DNA from: Achatina immaculata
Taxonomy: Eukaryota; Mollusca; Gastropoda; Stylommatophora; Achatinidae
Assembly: GCA_009760885.1 (NCBI GenBank)
Contig: CM019703.1
Location: 10,294,959-10,358,958, forward strand
DNA length: 64,000 nt
Direction of reading: 5' to 3'
How positions within the stretch are numbered: position 1 is the first letter of the stretch; every line of letters begins with the position of its first letter. The position numbers and the translations under genes are program-made. Below are positions 22,266 to 33,150 of the stretch, piece by piece. Under the pieces are notes generated by a model that saw only the letters and a program-made list of their open reading frames with translations, was not told where the DNA came from and did not search any database.

Positions 22266-22389
22266 TGAATGTTCATCCGTAGAAAAGATTGTTTCACGTG
22301 TGTTGTTCGTCCTTTATTTCACTACACTTTCACCACGACCATTACGAATATATCTATATAACCCTGTCTTACAAAGGACATACTTCAGA

Positions 22390-22745
22390 AGACTTATCTT
22401 GTTTTGTACGATCTCACTGTAACTCCGAGCTGGTGTTCGTTGCAGCCGATGCTGTAGAGGTGTTGAGGTACAGCTTCGTATCGGCGTGGTAGCGGGTTAT
22501 GACGGCTACTTTTTCAGTCCCGGAGTACAGCTAAAAAGCAGGGGGTGTGCAATGCTTCTTTAGCAACTCCACCACCATAGAGAATGTGCCGATCTCTGCC
22601 CCGTAGCCAGGCTATGCCTGTTACTAAGAGTACCAGCGGAGAGGTGGGACAGGGTCTTGGCCAGCTATGATTCGCTAACCCTGACGCTAGCATATCAGCT
22701 ATGAGTCCGTTATTGTCTAATTGGACAGCGTCTTCACCCCTCCCC
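22390..22745 (-). repeat. SINE-A copy
   Basis: From 'cttgttttgtacgatctcac' (tail side) through 'gatgctgtagaggtgttgag' and 'gtgcaatgcttctttagcaa' to 'attggacagcgtcttcaccc'. Ends in a C run. Confidence 0.8.
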
Positions 22746-22984
22746 CCCCCCAACTTACTTCAGAAGACAGACGAACCAATTCTTTCATTATATATGCTTT
22801 AAAAATACAGTTATAACTATACTGCTACTATTTTTAATAATATATTTCTATCTATAATACATAGCAGAGAGCACTGCTGTTGGTAGTGTAGAAAGATACG
22901 AACTTTGGTCTAATGACCTTTCTCCATATCGGACTCAATCCAGCCCTTAAATGCAAAGAGAAGAGCTATTTTCAGGCATCCCTG

Positions 22985-23225
22985 ACTTTGGTATCCCCGT
23001 GTGTCTGAGCAGGGAGGTAGTTAGTGCACTAGTCTCAAACGGCGAAGGTGAGTGGTTCAAGTCCGGCCGGAGGCGCCTCGGACTGTTAGAAATGCAGCGG
23101 CACACCTGGGACTTCTTCCTCTCGGAGACAGGGAAGTAAGATCGTCCAGGTGTGGTGCTGACTAAATCACGCTCTAATGTGGCGACAGGTCAGGGAAAAT
23201 ATCTATGTCCCCTAGGTGCTTCCAT
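22985..23225 (+). repeat. SINE-B, tRNA-derived, near full length
   Basis: A box 'gtagttagtgcactagtct' at 23017-23035 and B box 'gtggttcaagtccggccgg' at 23053-23071. The body 'cctgggacttcttcctctcg' and 'tggtgctgactaaatcacgc' extends to 'gtcagggaaaatatctatgt'. Confidence 0.8.
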
Positions 23226-23282
23226 GTTATAATTGGGCTTCCTTTTTTATATTGATATAAAGGGGGAGACGGACCGCTATGA

Positions 23283-23615
23283 GAGACCCATACTTGACAT
23301 CCTAGCGTCAGGGTCGGTGAACCATATCTGATCAAGACCCTGTTTCCACCTTTCCGTTGGTAGCACTGGTTATCAGGCCTAGCAACGCTAACGCAACAGA
23401 GATCGCTGCAGTCACCGTGGTGGTGGAGTCTGCTAAAGAAGTACTGCATCCCCCTTGCTTTTCTAGCTCCACTCAAGGACAGGAAAGAGCCGGCATAACC
23501 CCTTCCCAAACCGACGGCATGATGCGACTCAACACTTTCGCAGCATCGGCTTCGAAGAACACCAGCTCGCAAGTTCCGTGGAGATAGAAGACAAGACAAA
23601 ACAATTGTAGATCCA
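23283..23615 (+). repeat. SINE-A copy, diverged
   Basis: 'ccatacttgacatcctagcg' to 'accagctcgcaagttccgtg' with an (ACAAG)n-like tail 'gaagacaagacaaaacaa'. More substitutions than other copies. Confidence 0.75.
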
Positions 23616-23744
23616 CGCATCTTGACCTCAGGTTCTGGATCTCAGTCAGAAGCCAACTGGGCAGACCTTGAAGAAAACTCTGGACCTCATCCAAAGGACA
23701 TGGCTCCCAATTTAGCACGTTAAAACTTGAAATCCGACGATTTC

Positions 23745-23935
23745 TAGACGGTAAAGTAAGAGAGCACAGTTTTGTAGGATTAGACCTCGAAAACAATCGT
23801 AGACAAAGCACTTTAGTGAGAGAAAGAAAAATCACAAGAGAATTACCTGGGATTCGAACCACGGACACCGGTAGGACGAGCAGCAGTCTAGCCACGAGAG
23901 AACAGCGTACTAACGAACTGCGCTAGCCCGCACCT
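23745..23935 (-). repeat. SINE-C, tRNA-derived
   Basis: On the minus strand the 5' end is GGAGGTGCGGGCTAGCGCAG with A box 'tagcgcagttcgttagtacg' and B box GTGGTTCGAATCCCAGGTAA at about 23846-23865. It ends 'aaactgtgctctcttacttt'. It pairs with an oppositely oriented copy at 26364-26570. Confidence 0.85.
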
Positions 23936-24639
23936 CCAAAAAAAAAAAAAAGGATTTCTAGAGCCCCGATTCAGCCATAGAGCCCTGAAATGGAATCAGC
24001 TTATCTGAAAGTATATTATTAGAGTTAAATGGTCTGGCTGTACATAATTATTTTTTTTTCCTCAAAGAGGACAAACGATGAAATGAGTCCCACACATCAC
24101 AAGCTGATAACCACTGATATCAAATTTGAGGTTGTGTCGCAGGCAACCATAGTGTAATCCGACTCCTCGGCTTCCTGTGTTGTGTTGCCGGTTATAAAAG
24201 AATTCGCTTTCCAGGTAATAAATGCTGGCGGAGCAATTTGAAAGTGTTAGTTTGACAACACGAGCCCCCCCCCCTTCCCCAGTCTGACAACACGATGCCC
24301 CCCCCCCCTCCGAACACAAATCATCCGGGCGTGTATTCCCCCTCTGAGCTCTTCCTTGGTCTGGGCCCGACAGCTGTAGCAACTGTCGCTTCTTAAGTTT
24401 GACGTGGCTTGATGTAGAAGTATTTCAGCTTTTCCTTGAGTTTTGCACTGATAAGGATATTTTCGAAATGAAATAGTTAGCGATAATTTTTTTGTTTGTT
24501 TGTTGAGAAAGGCTGTTGAGCGAGTGGTAGATATTTGGAGTCAGTGCCAAAATATATGGTCTTCTTCTTCTTCTTCTTCATTTACTATCTATTATCTGCA
24601 ATTCTGTTTCCCCCGTAAATTTGACTGCTATTATTATGG
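23936..24639. other. No gene seen
   Basis: Unclassified, with A run near 23938, C runs near 24267 and 24298, and (CTT)n at 24559-24579. Confidence 0.4.
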
Positions 24640-24910
24640 ATGCCGCGGTGGTGTAGTAGTTAATGCACTCGTCTGCCGATCAGAAGGTCCCTGGTTCGAT
24701 TTAACACTCGGACGGGTCAACCCAGCCTCAGAAAAAATGGATACCTGGGGAGGGAAAGGGGGGGGGGGGTCCTCTATTTAAAAAAAAAGAATGCCATGGA
24801 GCCAAGGTGCTGGCATCCCTACCTCAAATGCTGTAATGGCCTAGAAATGTGAAAGCACTAACACTTCGCACCCCGCTGGGGCATAGAAATGCTACGCGAA
24901 TTAGATCACA
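24640..24910 (+). repeat. SINE-D, tRNA-derived
   Basis: Starts 'tgccgcggtggtgtagtagt' with A box 'tagtagttaatgcactcgtc' and B box 'ctggttcgatttaacactcg'. The body continues 'ggtgctggcatccctacctc', 'ggcctagaaatgtgaaagca' and 'gggcatagaaatgctacgcg'. A G run interrupts it near 24762. Same family as 58880-59115. Confidence 0.8.
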
Positions 24911-25204
24911 TATAGAACCATACGCTTTAACTTCTTGTGTGGTTTCACTGGGTCATTAACTGCATCTCAGTGTTCTTTAGTCTCTTAGTTTTGGAGGATG
25001 TTTTGCAGTGTGAGGTGCATTGGCACATGCACAAAAAGTAGAATTACCCATCTTAAAACGGAGTCAGATGTGCCTTGTTCTGAAGCGGAAACTGATTACC
25101 TATTCACTTCTGATTAGCAATCAAAACGGATATTTGCACTTCGCACCAAGAGAGAAATGTCTGAAAGAGCTGGCAAAACTACATGGAAAAAAAAGAGAAG
25201 CCAT

Positions 25205-25561
25205 CCCTTGTAACTGAAATGTAAAAGCTTCAACTTCTTCAAGTACAGGGTCTTGGTAAATCGGAAGCTGGGTCGCCAGAATAACAGTTAACTCCAGGTC
25301 ATCGCGGCGACCCCACAACTCCTACCTCAGGTCCGTCCTCTGTAACCAGGTCTGGCTTCGTAGGTCAGTGAACGTTGGACTCTTGGAGCACATGCTCTGG
25401 GGTGTGTGCTGTATCCCCCACAGGGGCATGCGTTCGTGAGAGAAATCCTAAGTTGGTGAAGATTGCTCAGTTGTCTGCAGTGGCCTGTTCTTAAACAGAA
25501 CTGGATGGTCTCTGTTGGCGTCTCTGTAGCTGATGGATTGGGTCAGGATCAGGAGCACTGT
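25205..25561 (-). pseudogene. LINE ORF2 C-terminus (QTPEHxLQ type), split by later insertion
   Basis: The minus strand reads MPLWGIQHTPEHMLQ, then QSQTWLQRTDLR and ELWGRRDDLELTVILATQLP. This is the terminal Cys/His-bearing region after the reverse transcriptase in a common molluscan LINE type. The zinc-knuckle cysteines appear replaced. Its continuation is displaced to after 26197 by the GAA-tail retroelement. Confidence 0.65.
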
Positions 25562-26185
25562 GTAGAAGTCACTAGTGGCGAGGATTCGTCCTCCTGGACA
25601 AAAGCTCCATCCTGGTCACAACTAGGAAGGGTAGCGGCCACGACCGTAAAATGCTGAAGTCGGAGACACTGGACCAGGGAAGTCTAGATAGGCAACCACC
25701 TCTCACCCGGCGGGGATGTCTGCGTATCCTAATCACGCTGAGGTTTTCCGGTGAGAAAGTCCAACCCTGGACTGGATGGGCAACCACCTCTCACCCGGCG
25801 GTGATACATGGGTATCTCAAAACACGTCGAGGTTTTGCGGTGAGAAAGTCCAACTCTGGCCTGGGTGGGCTAACGCCTCTCACCCAGCGGGGATGCACTG
25901 ATATTCCAAACACGTCGAGGTCTTCCGGTGAAAAAGTCCAACCCTAGACTAAACTGGTGCAATGAAAACCACGGTGTCACGCAATCCCGCTTCCGAGACC
26001 CGCCAAGAATACAGGCTAAAGCACTGTGATACTCTGAACCCCTTGTGGTCCTTTCGTGGAACTCGTGTGGTCTATTTTGGACCACACAGGGGACCACGGG
26101 ACCTAACGAGGACCACATGCGTGAATTCAGTAGGATCACAGTGCGGTTTTGGTGGTAGAAGTGAACGAAGAAGAAGAAGAAGAAG
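25562..26185 (+). mobile_element. GAA-tail non-coding retroelement, copy 2 (5'-truncated)
   Basis: Aligns with 44947-45571 with roughly a dozen differences counted by eye over about 610 bp. It contains the three 88-bp monomers (from about 25692) and ends GTGAACGAAG(AAG)n. It is bordered by an 11-bp direct repeat, AGGAGCACTGT, at 25551-25561 and 26186-26196. The 5' truncation, 3' simple-sequence tail and variable-length target duplication are the hallmarks of target-primed reverse transcription. It encodes no protein and is presumably mobilised by a LINE. Confidence 0.9.
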
Positions 26186-26363
26186 AGGAGCACTGTCTAT
26201 ATTCAGCCTCTCTGCCCAGTGTATTGGTCTTTTAATATAGTCTTAGCCTCTTTATAACTGACTTGGTGGCTGCGTTGTTCTATTTTACTGCCGTTTTTGG
26301 ACAGTGTCTACTCTCTCATTCCCCTGCTAAAGCGCACTAGGACGGTATCCACTATTGTACCAC

Positions 26364-26570
26364 TTTTGTTGGAGGTGCGAGATAACGCAGTTCGTTAGTA
26401 CGCTGTTCTCTCTCTCGTGGCTAGACGGCTGCTCGTCTTACCGGAATCCGTGGTTCGAATCCCAGGTGATTCTTTTGCCATTTTTCTTTCTCACACGTCT
26501 CACTAAAGTGCTTTGTCTACGATTTTTTTTCGAGGTCTAATCCCACAAAACTGTGCTCTCTTACATCATT
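26364..26570 (+). repeat. SINE-C, tRNA-derived
   Basis: 'ggaggtgcgagataacgcag' head with A-box-like 'taacgcagttcgttagtacg' and B box GTGGTTCGAATCCCAGGTGA at 26451-26470. The body ends 'aaactgtgctctcttac'. Very similar to 23745-23935 in the opposite orientation. Confidence 0.85.
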
Positions 26571-27215
26571 TTTGTTGATGCTAAGAGACTGTTTGATTCT
26601 AAAATAATTTTCTGTAAGATTTTCTCCTTTTCTGCGCCTTTCAGTGCTTCACAGAGGCTAACTCTGCCTTTGTAAGCTTAAGAGAATACGTTTTTTCTTT
26701 TTTAATTACGGCACAGAAAGTGTGTGAAGAAAAGAGCTCGAAAATGGCAGGACAAATTGACCACGTATATTTGACAGGCAGGCAATCAAATTAAGCCCAG
26801 GTATTAATGCACGCCTTAATTGTCTCACCAGTGTCTTACCTTGTTAGCAACCTCATCCGGCCTCTCATGGCCTCTTTTATTTGTCTCTAGTCATCTCCTT
26901 CTGCCTGGATACGGACCCCCCCCCCCTTTTTTTTTAATCAGTAATGGAGATATCCTCCTATCAGCTGTACCTGGTGTTCAACTTTCGGTGAATGATCTCA
27001 AAATGTAGTGCGTACTTGAAATGGTGAATTCCCCCCCCCCCCCTTTCCCCTTTTTTTTATCTCGGGTCTGCAAGTAAAAATAGGGCAGATATGGAGCACT
27101 ACAAGTATTTGTACGATATTCCGTAACAGCACGTATTTATTATTTCACGTCGGTCCCTTTTTATAACTTTTTTTTTCGTTAACAAGTTCCACATAAGTTC
27201 CGGCTAGGCAGAAAG
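26571..27215. other. No gene seen
   Basis: Unclassified non-coding sequence with C/T runs near 26918 and 27030. Confidence 0.4.
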
Positions 27216-27549
27216 GAATACACCTGACATGTGGTTCATCGACTGTCCAGCCCAACCCAGAAAGGATACATCTACCATGTGGTTCATCGGCTGTCCAGCC
27301 TAACCTAAAAAGGATACATCTACCATGTGGTTCATCAGCTGTCCAGCCCAACCTAGAAAGGATACATCTACCATGTGGTTCATCGGCTGTCCAGCTCAAC
27401 CTAGAAAGGATACATCTACCATGTGGTTCATCGGCTGTCCAGCCCAACCCAGAAAGGATACATCTACCATGTGGTTCATCGGCTGTCCAGCCCAACCCAG
27501 AAAGGATACATCTACCATGTGGTTCATCAGCTGTCCAGCCCAACCCAGA
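27216..27549. repeat. 48-bp minisatellite, about 7 units
   Basis: Unit marked by 'ggatacatctaccatgtggt' then 'tcatcggctgtccagcccaa'. As 48 is divisible by 3, both strands stay open (16-aa repeats MWFIGCPAQPRKDTST on + and GWTADEPHGRCILSGL on -). No start context, splice or family supports a gene. Confidence 0.95.
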
Positions 27550-27611
27550 GTCTGTGATTCTGTTCCCAGTTGTTCTGTTATTATTTTCATTCTCTTGTGT
27601 CTAAGGCAGAA

Positions 27612-27845
27612 AGGTAAAGGTAACCCTGTCATGCCTTAGAGGCACACAGGGGACATGGTGTTGGTGCCCATATTTTCCTTGACCTGTCAGCACGCTAGAG
27701 GGTGTGATATGATCAGTATCACGGCTTGGCCGCCTTTCCTTCCCCAACTCCAGAAGAAGTCGGGTACCCATTTCTACAGCTGGGTGACTGGGGCGCCTGC
27801 GGCCGGATTTGAACCCCCCGACCTTCGCCTTGAGAGACCAGTGTC
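27612..27845 (-). repeat. SINE-B, tRNA-derived
   Basis: On the minus strand: B box 'GGGGGGTTCAAATCCGGCCG' near 27802-27821, body 'ggggaaggaaaggcggccaa' and 'gtgatactgatcatatcaca', and terminal 'atgacagggttacctttacc' at 27615-27634. The A box is partly lost. Confidence 0.8.
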
Positions 27846-27849
27846 TAGG

Positions 27850-28699
27850 GTGACTGTTAGCTTTCAAGGCAAAAACTATATAATTTGTCCTTTCACACTG
27901 TCTGAGAAAAAGTTGTATTTTTCGTTTACCTTCCCGTTCACTGACCCGAGGGCGCTTGGGTGCCTTTGCTTTTTCTGGAGCTAGAGAAGAAAAGGTGGTC
28001 AAGGGTGGATGCTGACAACATTTTGCGGACAGATCAAGGACAATATTGCCAGTAACAAGGGCTCTGTCAGTGCGCGCGCGCACGCACGCACGCACACACG
28101 CGCACACACACACACACTTGTCATGAGCTACGAGATTACGTCCCTTTTCTTGTGCATACAACAAACTATAAGTTATGTCCGGAAATGTTCTGGGAGTGTT
28201 TCGTAAGGACACAAGCAGTTCCTACATTTGATTTATTACACTTTTTTTTTAACGGAGAAGCTGTAGTTAAAATATCTTTGAGCTGTAGTTTCCACATTAA
28301 GAAAGTTGCAGTCGAAGTAAAACTGTATGAGTGGGCTGTTTTTACAAAAAATTATGTGCATATATTAAAATTTAGAAAAATCTGAATGTTATTTTTTAAA
28401 GATTGCATTAATTTCTTTATTTATTACATTTAATATCTTTAACTGCAGTAATTATGCGTTTGAAAGAAATGAATATTAACCGTAATGATTAAAAATAACA
28501 ATTTTAACCAAATGTCAAGAGAATTTACAGACTTTCGCGCTAGGAGTTTCTGTCGGTGTTTATTCCCCTTGGCGTAACTTTTCAAAATTATCAGAGAAAA
28601 CAAAATATTCGTGACTAAATTACAGCGCATTTCTGGTTAAGATATGATAAATCCACGCCAGGTAGAGAACTCACAGCAATTTAGTTATTAGTTCCAGTC
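27850..28699. other. No gene seen; contains alternating CG/CA tract
   Basis: Alternating purine-pyrimidine (CG)n(CA)n lies at about 28070-28116. The rest is AT-rich and non-coding. The ORF at 27601-28212 overlaps SINE-B and the dinucleotide tract and is not a gene. Confidence 0.5.
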
Positions 28700-28807
28700 C
28701 AGCCAGGGCTGAGATGGCCAGGGATCTGTGTCTCAGTGCGGGGCCATGTTTCGCAGTGAAAAGAATGGTGTGTGTCGCAGTCTGATGAAGTTTGGGAATC
28801 ACAGTCC

Positions 28808-28890
28808 TAGAGTACGAGAGTAGCGAAGTGGTTAGCGCATTGTATTTTCATGCAGAAGTCAGCGCTTCAAGTCCGATGGAAGGCGCTCTA
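28808..28890 (+). repeat. SINE-B head fragment
   Basis: A box 'gaagtggttagcgcattgta' and B box 'gcgcttcaagtccgatggaa' are present but the body is missing. A hAT-like end ('gtttgggaatcacagt') sits just before it near 28788. Confidence 0.6.
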
Positions 28891-28902
28891 GTTACTCCAG
28901 CA

Positions 28903-29215
28903 ATACTTGTACTTGTACGAACTCCCTGTAACTACGAGCTGTTGTTCTTTGCAGCCGATGCTGTAGAGATACTGAGTCACAGCGTCGTATCGGCGTGGGA
29001 GTGGGAGCGGGTTATGGCGGCTACTTTTTCAGTCCCGGAGGACAGCTAAAAAACAGGGGGTGTGCAATGCTTCTTTAGCAGACTCCACCATGGGGACTAT
29101 GGCGATCCCTGCCCCGTTAGCCAGGGTAGGCCTGTTACTGGGGGTACCACTGAGAGGTGGGACAGGGTCTTGGTCAGGTATGGATCGCTGATTACCTTAT
29201 CGGGCTTCCTCACCC
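28903..29215 (-). repeat. SINE-A copy
   Basis: ACTTGTACTTGTACGAACTC (reversed TACAAG tail) through the family consensus to 'gattaccttatcgggcttc'. A small duplication gives 'gggagtgggagcgggttatg'. Confidence 0.85.
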
Positions 29216-30039
29216 CCTTACTCCAGCAGTAGAAATGGCTATGTGAATTCTCTTGCAGCTTGGGAAGTGACACTGCACATACTGACGTCCAGACTACAGA
29301 CCAGCTGAAGGACTCAGGCCATTTTTTTTTTGCGGCAGCGGTTCCCAACTTTTTCTTTTAGCGTGACCCCTAAATCAGAAGTAGTTCATTTCAGCGAGCA
29401 GTAGGAATGGTTATTGCTATTTTAATATTGAAGTTTTGAATTTGTTAGTTTAATATTGAAGTTTGAAAACATGAAGTAGGAGGATTTCCATATAATACTG
29501 TATTATTCTTTTTTTCGTTTGTTCCTTTTTAATGTCTTCTCGCGACTCTATGGAAACTTCTCATGACGCTATTGAAACTTCTCGCGACGCTATTGAAACT
29601 TCTGGCGATGCTACTGTGATCTCTCGCGACCCGCTGTGTTCTCTCTAAATTGTTGGTAACAACTGCTCTGCTTTAAGTTGAATAGTCTCTGTCTCTCTCA
29701 AGCCACACACGGTGCAGTGGGTGCGACATCCCAACCTCTGTGCTATCATACATGAGCAGGCGAATCTGGTCTGGACATATGACCGTGAAATTTCTTCGTC
29801 GTCGTCGTCGTTCGCTCAGACATCGATACCAAACAAATGCTGCTGCCCGTCTCATGTTTTCAGCATCACTGTAGAGCTTCTCTTGTAGTGGTCTAGCCAG
29901 GTCCTTTGCCTGAGTGGGTTGTGTAGCTGGCAGGTCTGGATGTGGTGTCTGTTGTTCTTTCCTGCAGCCGCATCAGAGAAAGCTCGAACCTAGCTCTAGC
30001 CACAGGAAGCCACACTGGAACATCAAACTTCGGGACGCA
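29216..30039. other. No gene seen; short 27-bp tandem repeat
   Basis: A hAT-end-like 'cagcggttcccaactttttc' occurs at 29338. About four degenerate 27-bp units ('cgacgctattgaaacttctc') lie at 29537-29632. A (CGT)n tract lies near 29797-29811. The 29900-30000 stretch may be LINE-derived but is unplaced. Confidence 0.45.
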
Positions 30040-30625
30040 GAGTCTGACCTCCAAAAGACGAAACAATTTATCCGGGCAGAAAATATAGAATTAGATTGCA
30101 AAAGCAGCATTGAGCTTCAAACATTTTTAGAACACATGGCATTCAATAGTTTTAAGCACAAAAATCAAGCTAAGACTGTTCAACTCAAAAGTAATATCCA
30201 CCCTCATTTATGCATGCGAAAGCTGGAAAACAATTAAAGAAAGAGACAAGAAACTGGATTTTTTTAAAAAACAAATGCCTAAGGAAAATACTCGGTATAA
30301 AGTGGAACGAATTCAAGAACAATGCAGAGATAAAGCAGATGAGCGAACAACAACCTGTCTCATGGGCGATCAGAAAAGGAGATGTCACGTGATGAGAAGA
30401 AACGATCAGAGAATCCCAAAACAAGCTATCAAGTGGAACACAGCAGGCCGAAGAAAAAGAGGTCGACCACGTGAAACAATAAGGAGGACATTGTTAAGAG
30501 AGGCCAATTTAGCGGGCATACAATCCCTTGATGATGTTGAAAAGCTCTCCGAAAACAGGAAAACTTGACGAACTACCGAGTGAGCCCTGTGTGACGTTTA
30601 ACGGCACGGGAAGGATGTAAGTAAA
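30040..30625 (+). pseudogene. LINE-ATAAG: C-terminal end of LINE ORF2, broken
   Basis: In shifting frames: 'kciypHLCMRKLENN' (from a YACESWKT-type motif), CLRKILGIKWNEFKNNAEIK, QMSEQQPVSWAIRK, then VMRRNDQRIPKQAIKWNTAG and KRGRPRETIRRTLLREANLA. It ends in 'taacggcacgggaaggatgt'. At least two frameshifts. Confidence 0.8.
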
Positions 30626-30639
30626 TATAGATATTTAAA

Positions 30640-31568
30640 TATAGAGAACCATAGAACGCAGAAGAATAAGAAAAACCACGCTACATTTAAGAAAGAAAAA
30701 GGCTAGAATATTTATCCTACAGTTAATTAAAGGTTAAATATACATGCTATAAATAAAAGAAAGGTTCAGTGTTTAACCTTTAGTTAAGAAAAAACATTAA
30801 TTTAAATCCGTACACCGTCCTTAAAGAAAAAAAAGGTGTCTACCTTTCATTTAAGAAAAAAAAAAAACCCACCTTAGTGGTGCAGTGAAAAAGCTAAAAC
30901 CTTTTGATTTGTGGGTTACAGTTAAAAACAAAACAAAACAAAAGCGACGGCTTAAGACGACAATAGAGGGTAACCAACTCTTCGCGGTAAGCCCCTAAAG
31001 GGACAGTGAAATAAATCTTCATGCATTAATGTCTTACTTGTCTACATTTAAAAGAACTCTTGGGCTATACTGTATTTTTAAAAAAAATTCCACTAGACGA
31101 TTTATCTCCCTGTCTCCTATATCCTGTATACACTTGGCCTGTCAGCAAAATTCATTTCTCTGATTCAGAAATCTTGTATAAAATCGACATACTGTTATCT
31201 TTTATTTCGACTTAAAAAAAATTTTTTTTTTTTAATCGACCAGCGATATCTTTACCTTTCTGGCTGTGTTCTCTCTAAAGCAGAAAAACAAACACGCGAT
31301 ATTACGATTTTGTGGGTTAACATTTTTTTTTTTTTTTTGGTAATCGTTAACGTAGAATTTTCAAGGGGGAAAAAAGCCCATTCAAGACACGAAAACGTTC
31401 CCACCTCCAAAGATTTAACAAACGTTTCACTGCATGGGCCTACTGTGTGGGAAGCATTCATTCGTCATGCATCGCCGCTTTTAAATCCAAGGTTTCTCAA
31501 TCAGTGGGGAAAATAATCTCCCTTCCCCCCTCCCCACTTCCAGTTTTAAGGTTCTCAGAGGAGGGAAA
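30640..31568. other. No gene seen; A-rich low complexity
   Basis: A-rich 'aagaaaaa' sequence with repeated 'ggttaaa' and 'taaccttt' motifs at 30700-30880 and T/A runs. Non-coding. Confidence 0.45.
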
Positions 31569-32700
31569 ATGGCTGCCACCCCCACCCCCTACAGACTGAC
31601 AGACTCAAAACTGTTGGAATACCGATTTACATTGTACATCATCAGTATTGTAGAAAGAGTTATATATTCCAATATTTTGAGACTGTCAGTCTGTGGATCC
31701 CTATACGAGGGTTTTCAGTGCAAAGTTATCTGTGGAGAATATACTTCCAGCAGCTTTAGGGTACAAACAGGAGTGAAACAGGGATGTGTACTATCACCAA
31801 CATTATTTATCTTGGCAGTAGACTGGTTAATGAAGGAGGCAACATCAGACAAACGCAGAGGATTACAATGGACCCTTAACACAGTGCTGGAGGACCTTGA
31901 CTTTGCGGACGACATTTGTCTATTATCAAGCAGTCACAAAGATATGCAAGATAAAATAAACAAGTTAACCCAGAATGCAAACAACATAGGACTAAAGATC
32001 AATGTAGGAAAGACAAAGTTAATGAAGCAAAATGTGAACAACAGAAATGTACTCAGAGTAGATAACAAATTAGTGGAGGAGGTCAACGAATGTGTATACC
32101 TTGGCAGCAGAGTAGTAGAAAATGGAGACAGCACAGAGGACATCAACAGCAGACTTACTAGAGCAAACCAGGCTTTTGCAATGCTACAGAATATATGGAA
32201 ATCAAATAAACTAAGCATAAATATAAAAATCAGGATATTTAAGAGTAATGTTCTAAGTGTACTACTCTATGGAAGTGAATGCTGGAAAATCACCAAAACC
32301 ATAGAAAACAAGTTGAATTCTTTCCAGACTAAATGTTTACGTAGAATTAAAAAAAATATTTTGGCCAAACACCATAAGAAATAACATCTTATTGGCAGAA
32401 ATGCAGATGAAACCACTGACAACAATTATTGAGGAAAGACGCTGGCGATGGTTGGGACATGTGCTCCGAATGACTGACAACTCACTACCAAAAATAGCAC
32501 TAAGATGGACACCACAGGGGAGCAGAAGTAAGGGTAGACCAAAAGAGACATGGAGAAGAACAACAGAAAGGATGTTGAGCAATAGAGGGCTTACCTGGGC
32601 AAGAGCAGAAAAAAAAAGGCGAAAGACAGGCATTTGTGGAAAACCCTTGCGGAAGCCCCATGTGCCCTGGGCACTTAAGGTTCAGAGAGAGAGAGAGAGT
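31569..32700 (+). pseudogene. LINE-GA: reverse transcriptase and C-terminus, longest copy
   Basis: Non-LTR retrotransposon ORF2 part. The genuine RT part starts near 31690 (LYEGFQCKVICGEYTSSSFR). It holds QTGVKQGCVLSPTLFILAVD near 31765-31824, the catalytic LDFADDICLL near 31895-31925, LGLKIN-like IGLKINVGKTKLM, and VLLYGSECWKIT. After one frameshift in the A-rich run near 32350 it continues as NNILLAEMQMKPL, RRWRWLGHVLRM and GSRSKGRPKETWRRTTERML. The end is 'ccccatgtgccctgggcact' and a (GA)n tail at 32683-32699. The N-terminal endonuclease and RT fingers are missing. The first ~40 residues of the ORF are probably flanking sequence. Confidence 0.88.
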
Positions 32701-32830
32701 CTGTGGATCGTTGATGATCTGCGAAAGGATGCATCAGCAGCAAGGCACCTTGCTTACAACCGAGAGGTTGCTTACGGGAGTGCTGTTAGAAAGGCAAAGT
32801 TCCGCAAGGGACATGCAAACGACTGACTGT
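32701..32830 (+). repeat. LINE-ACTG 3'-end fragment
   Basis: Reads DLRKDASAARHLAYNREVAY, then AVRKAKFRKGHAND, and ends 'gacatgcaaacgactgactg'. It is joined directly to the (GA)n tail of the preceding LINE-GA copy and followed within 60 bp by SINE-A. Confidence 0.75.
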
Positions 32831-32879
32831 TAGTCTGTAGCCTCAGTTGCTCGCCCTCCACCCCCCTCCCCAGAAACAT

Positions 32880-33150
32880 AATACCCTCCCGGAGGACAAG
32901 ACCCTGTCCGGCTAACAGAGCAAGAACCGCCATAGCCCCCCCCCCCCGCCATGGTGGTGGAGCCCGCTAAAGAAACATTGCACACACTCTCCCCCCCCCC
33001 TTTTTTTTGGTGCTTTTTTAGCACCTCCCAGGTACAGCACAAAATAAAAAAGCCGCCATAATCCACTCTCAATCCGACACGATGTCGTGCCTCACCACCT
33101 GCACGGCATCAGCCACAAAGAACGTCAGCTCGCAGTTCCAGGGAATTAGA
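32880..33150 (+). repeat. SINE-A copy, diverged
   Basis: 'gacaagaccctgtccggcta' to 'cgtcagctcgcagttccagg'. Long C and T runs have expanded within it at 32937-32949 and 32991-33008. Confidence 0.7.

Noticed and set aside
24640..24720. Possible functional tRNA gene (A and B boxes)
   Set aside because: No cloverleaf pairing of the acceptor stem; the boxes are followed by a SINE body that recurs at 58880.
25651..25947. 98-aa ORF seen nearly identically at 45043-45339
   Set aside because: Conserved because both lie in copies of the same retroelement; the sequence is 88-bp monomers, antisense is also open, and the third copy does not keep the frame.
27216..27549. Possible CRISPR array (regular repeats)
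   Set aside because: Units are contiguous with no unique spacers, and the genome is eukaryotic; it is a minisatellite.
29338..29660. Possible hAT element from 'cagcggttcccaac' to 'gcgacccgctg'
   Set aside because: The right end does not mirror the left well enough and no octamer duplication was found.
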